Shown piece after piece: positions 27,512 through 32,743 of a stretch of 32,743 nucleotides of DNA. The translations under genes and the position numbers were made by a program. Below the pieces are notes generated by a model that saw only the letters and a program-made list of their open reading frames with translations, was not told the DNA's origin and made no database searches. Source of the stretch: Acidimicrobiia bacterium. GTDB taxonomy: Bacteria > Actinomycetota > Acidimicrobiia > Spongiisociales > ZC4RG35. Position 1 is the first letter of the stretch. The number at the start of each line of letters is the position of its first letter. The stretch lies in assembly GCA_029240695.1 (NCBI GenBank), contig JARDZU010000006.1, positions 1 through 32,743 of the forward strand. The letters run 5' to 3'.

Positions 27512-28410
27512 AGCCGTTCCCATTTTTCTTCGGGGCCAATGGTTCGGGCACGACGTTGCACCGAGCCATTTTCGACTCTCACCCCGACCTGGCGATACCG
27601 GGTGAGGCACGTTTCGTGGCCAAGCTGGCAAATCGGTACCGGGAGGGATACGACACCGAGCGGTTCATGAAGGATCTGGGCAAAGACGATCGGTTTGTGA
27701 ACTGGGGACTCGAACCAGATGACGTCGAGATGGCTCTGAATGACCCACCGGCCGGGGACTATCCGGAGGCGGTGCGTCGGCTCTACGACCGATACGCCGG
27801 CCTGCAGGGTAAGACCCGATACGGAGACAAGACCCAGAGCAACATCCATCATCTGGCGCTGCTGGCCGACCTCTTCCCTGAGGGCAAATTCGTCCATGCC
27901 GTGCGTGACGGCCGGGACGTCGCCCTGGCGCACACCGACGGGACCAAGATCGAACAGGTCGCCGTGTCCTGGAAGCGCCGGGTCGACGCCGGGCGGGCGG
28001 CCGGAAAGTCGCTAGGCCCCGACCGATACATCGAGTCTCGATTCGAGGGGTTGATCGACGACACCGAGGGCTCTGTTCGGAGGCTATGCGACTTCCTCGA
28101 GTTGCCATTCGACCCGTCGATGCTCACCTACTACGAGCGAGCCGGTGACATAGTGTCGACCACGGCGGTACCCGACCGGCACAAGGACATCTTCCTGCCC
28201 CCCACCAAAGGCCTTCGCGACTGGCGACGGGAGCTGTCCGATGACCAGGTGGCCCGCTTCGAGGCGCTGGCCGGCGACATGCTCGACGAGCTCAGCTACG
28301 AGCGGAAGTACGAAAAGGTGCCCCTGTCCGCCCGTGCCGCCGCTCTCCGTCAGGTGGTCCGGGATGGGGCCCGTTACACGGTGCGACGGGTGAAGAAGGT
28401 GGTCCGCTGA
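27508..28410 (+). CDS. sulfotransferase family protein (PAPS-dependent type)
   Basis: FFFGANGSGTTLHRAIFDSHPDLAIPGE (5'-PSB-like loop), GDKTQSNIHHLALLADLFPEGKFVHAVRDGRDVALA. Confidence 0.85.
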   Translation: MKPFPFFFGANGSGTTLHRAIFDSHPDLAIPGEARFVAKLANRYREGYDTERFMKDLGKDDRFVNWGLEPDDVEMALNDPPAGDYPEAVRRLYDRYAGLQGKTRYGDKTQSNIHHLALLADLFPEGKFVHAVRDGRDVALAHTDGTKIEQVAVSWKRRVDAGRAAGKSLGPDRYIESRFEGLIDDTEGSVRRLCDFLELPFDPSMLTYYERAGDIVSTTAVPDRHKDIFLPPTKGLRDWRRELSDDQVARFEALAGDMLDELSYERKYEKVPLSARAAALRQVVRDGARYTVRRVKKVVR

Positions 28411-28413
28411 CCA

Positions 28414-28446
28414 AATGAAGAGAGCCCCTGACGGGCTCTCTTCATT
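28414..28446. terminator. hairpin terminator between convergent genes
   Basis: AATGAAGAGAGCCC - CTGAC - GGGCTCTCTTCATT: 14-bp perfect arms, 5-nt loop, just after the sulfotransferase stop. Confidence 0.8.
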
Positions 28447-28483
28447 GTCGGCCGACTTACGTCACCCTTCGGCGGGCGGCTCC

Positions 28484-30169
28484 TCAGGGAACCGGTCGTG
28501 GCATTCCGCAGTTGTTCCAAAGCGGGTCGCGGGCCTTGATGTAGTCGTAGAGCGCCGTGCTCCCGGTGCTCAGGCACTGCACGGGGGGCCCATGCAAGAG
28601 CAACTCCGCCAGATCCGGTCCCCGCACCCGGAAGTTGGGAATGGCGTTGTCCTGTAACCGATTGTTGGAGATGTCCAGAGCCTCCAGCTGCGGCAGGTTG
28701 ATGATGGCGTTCGGAATCTCACCGGTCATCAGATTGAAAGACAGGTCGAGCTCGGTCAGAGTGAAGATCTGGGTGAACACCGTGCTGAATCCACCGAGCC
28801 TGTTGTTGGACAGATCGATGTCATCGAGGACTGGCGCATTCCCCAGGCCGGCCTGGACCCCACTGAATCTGTTCACGGAGAGGTCGAGCCGGTTGAGGAA
28901 CGGGAGACTCCCAAGGCTCCCCGGAATTCCGCCGCCGAATTGGTTCTCCCTGAGGTCTATCTGACGCAACGCGGGCATCCCACCCAACACAGTGATCGGC
29001 CCGCTCAGAGCGTTGGTACCGAGGTCGAGGATGCGCAGGGCATTGAGATTGGTCAAACTTGAGGGCAGGCCTCCACTCAACTGGTTGGCGTGCAGATCCA
29101 ATTCCACTGCGAGATTGGTCAGGTTGCCCAAGGTGCTCGGAATGTTCCCCGACAACCCATTTCCCGATAGGTCCAAAGCCGTCAGATTCCTCAGATTCCC
29201 GAGCGTCGCCGGAATCGATGAGCCCTCCAGCTCGTTGGAGGCGAGGTCAAGGGTGCGCAAGCCGGTCAGGTTCCCAAGAGCACTCGGCAGCGATCCAACC
29301 AGATTGTTGCCGGGATCATTCGGGGTCTGTTCCAACACGATGGATGTCACGCGGTTCCCTTGGCAGCCCACACCGAACCAGGTGCAGGGATTTGTGTTGA
29401 CGCCCCAACCGGTATTGGTCGTCCACTGGGGACCACCGGTGGAGTTGAACAGCGCCATGAGTGCTTGGCAGTCGCCTTTCACCACCGTGGTAACACTGTC
29501 ACAAAACGCGCCGCTCGGAGGAGGAGTAACTCCCCCACCCAGAGCCCTGATGATGAAAGCCGCCATCTGGCCACGCGTGACGTTGGCTGTGGGGCAGAAG
29601 TTGGTGTTGGCCGGCGGGTTGCACCCGAACGTGATACCGGCGTCGGCCACCTTGTTGATGCCCGGCTCGAAGATCGAGTTGTTGTCATCTACGAAATGGT
29701 CGGTGTTCGAGGGAGGCAGGTTCTCTGCCCGCGACAGGAACGCAGCCATCTCCCCACGGCTGATGGTGCTGTCACCGCAATAAAGCGCCGGACCACACCC
29801 CTGGGTCAGACCGGCCTGCCGCAGACGGTTGGCCGCGTCCTCATAGACCTTGCCATTGTCATCCGAGAAGTAATCCGCCGAGGCCGGTCCCAGGTCGTAG
29901 GCGCGGACGATGAAGATCGCCATCTGGCCACGGGTCACCGGGTCCTCTGGACAGAATCTGGTGTTTGCCGGTGGATTACACCCCAGGGTGATGCCACGAG
30001 CGGCGAGTTCGTCAATCGCCCCCTGGAACACGCTTCCTGCCGTGTCGGTGAACGCCTGCTGCTCGATCGACTCACCTGAGTCGTCGGCCACTTGCGCACC
30101 CGCCACCGGCATGATCGAGAGGAAGAGGGCCACGACGAGCCCCAACAACCCCAGTTTTCCACCACGCAT
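28484..30169 (-). CDS. secreted surface protein with three S-layer-homology repeats and plant-type leucine-rich repeats
   Basis: signal peptide MRGGKLGLLGLVVALFLSIMPVAGAQ (start chosen at 30169); SLH motifs VTRGQMAIFIVRA / ISRGEMAAFLSRA / VTRGQMAAFIIRA; LRR motif LxxLxxLDLSxNxLSGxIPxxLGNL. Confidence 0.88.
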   Translation of the reverse strand: MRGGKLGLLGLVVALFLSIMPVAGAQVADDSGESIEQQAFTDTAGSVFQGAIDELAARGITLGCNPPANTRFCPEDPVTRGQMAIFIVRAYDLGPASADYFSDDNGKVYEDAANRLRQAGLTQGCGPALYCGDSTISRGEMAAFLSRAENLPPSNTDHFVDDNNSIFEPGINKVADAGITFGCNPPANTNFCPTANVTRGQMAAFIIRALGGGVTPPPSGAFCDSVTTVVKGDCQALMALFNSTGGPQWTTNTGWGVNTNPCTWFGVGCQGNRVTSIVLEQTPNDPGNNLVGSLPSALGNLTGLRTLDLASNELEGSSIPATLGNLRNLTALDLSGNGLSGNIPSTLGNLTNLAVELDLHANQLSGGLPSSLTNLNALRILDLGTNALSGPITVLGGMPALRQIDLRENQFGGGIPGSLGSLPFLNRLDLSVNRFSGVQAGLGNAPVLDDIDLSNNRLGGFSTVFTQIFTLTELDLSFNLMTGEIPNAIINLPQLEALDISNNRLQDNAIPNFRVRGPDLAELLLHGPPVQCLSTGSTALYDYIKARDPLWNNCGMPRPVP

Positions 30170-30372
30170 TATGAAACCCCCTGGTGCCTTCCCCGCACCG
30201 GTAGACCAGGAAGAGCGATAGCCCTCCACCCAACGCCGCGGAGCATACATGTCCTTTGATTGTTGTGCCACGTCGAGTGGTCGGCGAACGTGATGAGTGA
30301 CCAGAGGGACTAGACCCGTTGCTGCCTCCTCGGGCTCGTTCTTGACGACGCCCCGAAACAGGCTCTATCGTG

Positions 30373-30404
30373 TTGTTGACATTAAATAGACAAGCAAAGT
30401 CAAC
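30373..30404. promoter_or_regulatory. candidate operator upstream of the TauE/SafE gene
   Basis: GTTGAC (30375-30380) ... GTCAAC (30399-30404) inverted repeat; TTGTTGAC half-site shared with 31763-31770. Confidence 0.35.
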
Positions 30405-30429
30405 ATTATCTCATAAGGATTTTTCCCAT

Positions 30430-31320
30430 ATGCCGTCGCTCATCGTTTTCGTCCTCGTCGGTTTCGCTGCCCAGATGGTCGACGGGTCGCTTGGCATGGC
30501 CTATGGGGTTACGTCGTCGACCCTCCTCGTGGCGACCGGCATCGGGCCGGCGATGGCCTCGGCCTCGGTCCACTTCGCCGAGGTTGGGACCACCCTGATC
30601 TCGGGAGCCTCTCACTGGCGGTTCGGAAACGTCGATTGGCGCACCGTTCTCCTGCTCGGGGTGCCCGGTGCCGTCGGCGCCTTTGCCGGCGCCACCGTCC
30701 TCTCCAACCTCTCCACCGAGGCGGCTCGACCATGGATGTCGGCCATCTTGCTCGTCCTCGGCGTCTCTCTCCTCGTCCGGTTTGCCGTCAAGGGCACCCG
30801 GACCGACCGGCACCATCTCGGCTTCAAGTCCAGGTTCCTCGCGCCACTGGGTTTGTTCGCCGGGTTTGTCGATGCCAGCGGTGGGGGCGGGTGGGGGCCG
30901 GTCGCCACTCCGACCATGCTCGTCTCGGGCCGGACCGAGCCTCGGAAGGTGATCGGCTCCGTGTCTGCCAGCGAGTTCCTCGTATCTGTCGCCGCCAGTC
31001 TCGGATTCCTCCTCAATCTCGGTTCGCAAGGCATCGACTGGCCGATCGCCGGCGCTCTTCTCGTTGGTGGGGCGATCGCGGCGCCGTTCGCCGCCTGGCT
31101 GGTGAGAAGGGTGGCGCCAAGGGTGCTCGGCACCGTGGTCGGGGCCGTGATCGTGATCACCAACTCGAGAACGCTGTTCAACCAGTTCGGGCTCGAGGGA
31201 GCGATGAGGACCTTGGGCTATCTGGCAATCGTCGTCGGCTCAGTGATCGCGATCGTTCTCGCGGTGAGAGGAAGCAGACGAGATCGCGAGCAGTCGGAGC
31301 TGATAACTCAGACCGTCTAG
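30430..31320 (+). CDS. TauE/SafE family sulfite exporter-like permease
   Basis: VGFAAQMVDGSLGMAYGVTSSTLLVATGIGPAMASASVHFAEVGTT, FVDASGGGGWGPVATPTML; ATG at 30430 with AAGGAT upstream. Confidence 0.9.
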   Translation: MPSLIVFVLVGFAAQMVDGSLGMAYGVTSSTLLVATGIGPAMASASVHFAEVGTTLISGASHWRFGNVDWRTVLLLGVPGAVGAFAGATVLSNLSTEAARPWMSAILLVLGVSLLVRFAVKGTRTDRHHLGFKSRFLAPLGLFAGFVDASGGGGWGPVATPTMLVSGRTEPRKVIGSVSASEFLVSVAASLGFLLNLGSQGIDWPIAGALLVGGAIAAPFAAWLVRRVAPRVLGTVVGAVIVITNSRTLFNQFGLEGAMRTLGYLAIVVGSVIAIVLAVRGSRRDREQSELITQTV

Positions 31321-31763
31321 CGCTTCGTTGTCAGACCCACCGGAACCCAGGGTCCGCCCGCCTGCACGGCGAGGGTGGCGAAATCGGTCCGCTCCAAAAT
31401 GGCGATGGTGGCGTCGCGCACCTCGGCCCAAACATCGCGCAGGCTGCACCCGATCTCCATCGAGCACGGCTGCGGCTCATGGCGAGTGGCGCATTCGATT
31501 GGTGCCAGTTGACCCTGAAATATGCGCACAATGCGCTCCAGGGTGATCTCTGCGGGATCGTGATTCAGGCGGTAGCCGCCGGAGGGGCCCCGCTCGGAGC
31601 GAACGACGCCGGCATCGCGAAGCTGCATGAGGATCTGCTTCATGAAGGGCTCGGGGACCCCCACTCTCCGCGAGAGATCCTGCGCATTCAGCCTCTCACC
31701 ATCGGCGATGGCCAGGGCGAGAACGGCTCGCGTCGCATAGTCGGTCTTGCGCGAGATCCACAT
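31317..31763 (-). CDS. Rrf2-family transcriptional regulator with three-Cys (Fe-S type) motif
   Basis: MWISRKTDYATRAVLALA, LSRRVGVPEPFMKQILMQLRDAGVVRSERGPSGGYRL, CATRHEPQPCSMEIGCSLRDVW; start taken at 31763, not the long upstream extension. Confidence 0.93.
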   Translation of the reverse strand: MWISRKTDYATRAVLALAIADGERLNAQDLSRRVGVPEPFMKQILMQLRDAGVVRSERGPSGGYRLNHDPAEITLERIVRIFQGQLAPIECATRHEPQPCSMEIGCSLRDVWAEVRDATIAILERTDFATLAVQAGGPWVPVGLTTKR

Positions 31764-31780
31764 TGTTGACCAATCTAGTC
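31763..31780. promoter_or_regulatory. candidate Rrf2-type operator at the Rrf2 gene's own start
   Basis: TTGTTGACCAATCTAGTC: GAC-7 nt-GTC symmetry, similar by eye to the core of the IscR type-1 site (YYGACTRWWWYAGTC). Confidence 0.4.
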
Positions 31781-31829
31781 GCCTTTGTAAGGTGGAACCT
31801 GAGACCCGGGAATGAAGTTGAAGCCTTGA

Positions 31830-31847
31830 TTGTTGATAGTTCAACAA
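31830..31847. promoter_or_regulatory. palindromic candidate operator upstream of the YceI gene
   Basis: TTGTTGA-TAGT-TCAACAA: 7-bp perfect arms, 4-bp spacer, 22 nt before the ATG. Confidence 0.45.
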
Positions 31848-31869
31848 CACCAGAAGAAAGGGCTCATTC

Positions 31870-32433
31870 ATGGCAACTGATCGCATCGTCGATGGCCGGA
31901 TCGTCCCCCATCCCGGGACGTGGCTCATCGACCCCATCCACAGTGATCTCCGGATCACCGCTCGCCATTTGATGGTGGCCAAAGTCCGAGGCACCTTCGA
32001 GGACCTCGATGCCACGATCGTTGTCGCGGAAGACCCACGGCAGTCGACCGTGCAGATCGAGGCCAAGGCCGCATCGGTCACCACCGGCACTCGCGAGCGA
32101 GACGAGCATCTGCGCTCCGCCGACTTCCTCGATGCCGAGCAGCACCCTCTGATCATCTTCAAGTCGACGGCGCTCAACCCGGCCGGAGACGACTGGAAGC
32201 TGACCGGTGACCTCACTATCCGCGGTGTGACCCGCCCGGTGCAATTCGACCTCAGCTTCGAAGGCACCTCAACGGATCCCTACGGCAACACCAAAGCGGG
32301 CTTCAGCGCCGTCGGTGAGATCGAGCGTCGGGACTGGGACCTGACGTGGAACGTCCCACTCGAAAACGGCGGTGTGCTGGTATCGGAGAAGTTCAAGATC
32401 GAGTTCGACATCGAGGCTGCCCTCCAGGCTTGA
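31870..32433 (+). CDS. YceI family protein (polyisoprenoid-binding-like lipocalin fold)
   Basis: GTWLIDPIHSDLRITARHLMVAKVRGTFEDLD, RDEHLRSADFLDAEQHPLIIFKSTAL, LTIRGVTRPVQFDL. Confidence 0.93.
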   Translation: MATDRIVDGRIVPHPGTWLIDPIHSDLRITARHLMVAKVRGTFEDLDATIVVAEDPRQSTVQIEAKAASVTTGTRERDEHLRSADFLDAEQHPLIIFKSTALNPAGDDWKLTGDLTIRGVTRPVQFDLSFEGTSTDPYGNTKAGFSAVGEIERRDWDLTWNVPLENGGVLVSEKFKIEFDIEAALQA

Positions 32434-32450
32434 CGCCGTTCTCCGTACAA

Positions 32451-32481
32451 AGAAGAGCCCGGCCCGCGGCCGGGCTCTTCT
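32451..32481. terminator. bidirectional hairpin terminator
   Basis: AGAAGAGCCCGGCC - CGC - GGCCGGGCTCTTCT: 14-bp perfect arms between convergent genes. Confidence 0.85.
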
Positions 32482-32494
32482 CGTTTCGTGCGGC

Positions 32495-32743
32495 TCAGTC
32501 GACCCGGAGTCCGCTGACCGCGTCCCCCCCGGCGGCGGCAGCGTCACGAAGGAAGTCGCGGACCACCTCGAGCTGCTCGGGAGTCAGGGCTCCGCAAATC
32601 TCGGCCAACGAGCGGTTCATGGGGCCGTAGAGACGGAGCAACTCCGGCCCACGCTCGTGTCGCGCGTCCAGACGAACACGACGACGGTCCTCGGGTCCGG
32701 TAGCCGGGTCACCTCCCTTCCTCCAATCGATCGATGACGCCGG
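32495..32743 (-). CDS. C-terminal part of a MarR-like regulator (truncated by the window edge)
   Basis: Open frame to the window end: ..DARHERGPELLRLYGPMNRSLAEICGALTPEQLEVVRDFLRDAAAAGGDAVSGLRVD*; absent from the ORF track because its start lies outside. Confidence 0.6.
   Translation of the reverse strand, partial: PASSIDWRKGGDPATGPEDRRRVRLDARHERGPELLRLYGPMNRSLAEICGALTPEQLEVVRDFLRDAAAAGGDAVSGLRVD

Noticed and set aside
28560-29340. Periodic DNA repeat suggestive of a tandem array
   Set aside because: Explained by the ~24-aa leucine-rich repeat coding periodicity; not CRISPR, no identical direct repeats with unique spacers seen.
31764-32267. N-terminal extension of the Rrf2 ORF (316 aa)
   Set aside because: It runs antisense through YceI; MWISRKTDYATRA at 31763 is the typical Rrf2 start.
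1-32743. tRNA/rRNA genes, transposases, integrases, phage genes
   Set aside because: None recognised on either strand by eye; the window reads as chromosomal envelope-biosynthesis genes.

Overview
The window is high-GC, gene-dense, actinobacterial-looking DNA dominated by a cell-envelope polysaccharide locus. No RNA genes, CRISPR arrays or mobile elements were found. Main blocks: (1) on the minus strand, a Wzz/BY-kinase-like protein and a FlaA1/WbpM-type NDP-sugar 4,6-dehydratase (19-3998). (2) On the plus strand, a tightly packed run of SDR epimerase, GT4, GNAT, polymerase-like membrane protein and a divergent APH-fold protein (4165-9478). (3) On the minus strand, a WecA/MraY-type phosphoglycosyltransferase with a GT4-GNAT fusion (9494-12237). 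(4) On the plus strand, GT4, a 170-aa orphan and an APH-fold kinase (12335-15101). (5) On the minus strand, a seven-gene run of secreted propeller protein, FG-GAP/UnbV lipoprotein, membrane protein, beta-propeller phytase, metallophosphoesterase, GT4 and a divergent APH-fold kinase (15130-24462). (6) On the plus strand, ABC ATPase, ABC-2 permease, APH-fold kinase and sulfotransferase (24640-28410). (7) An SLH plus plant-type LRR surface protein. (8) A TauE/SafE - Rrf2 - YceI group and a truncated MarR-like gene. The most unusual signals are four APH-fold proteins, each in a gene run that also contains glycan-assembly genes. One of them appears to have its catalytic-loop Asp and Asn exchanged. 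Also notable are a polysaccharide co-polymerase with a degraded kinase domain, and the joining of extracellular phosphatases to a glycosyltransferase/kinase pair in one transcriptional run. All family calls come from reading motifs by eye; no database search was done.
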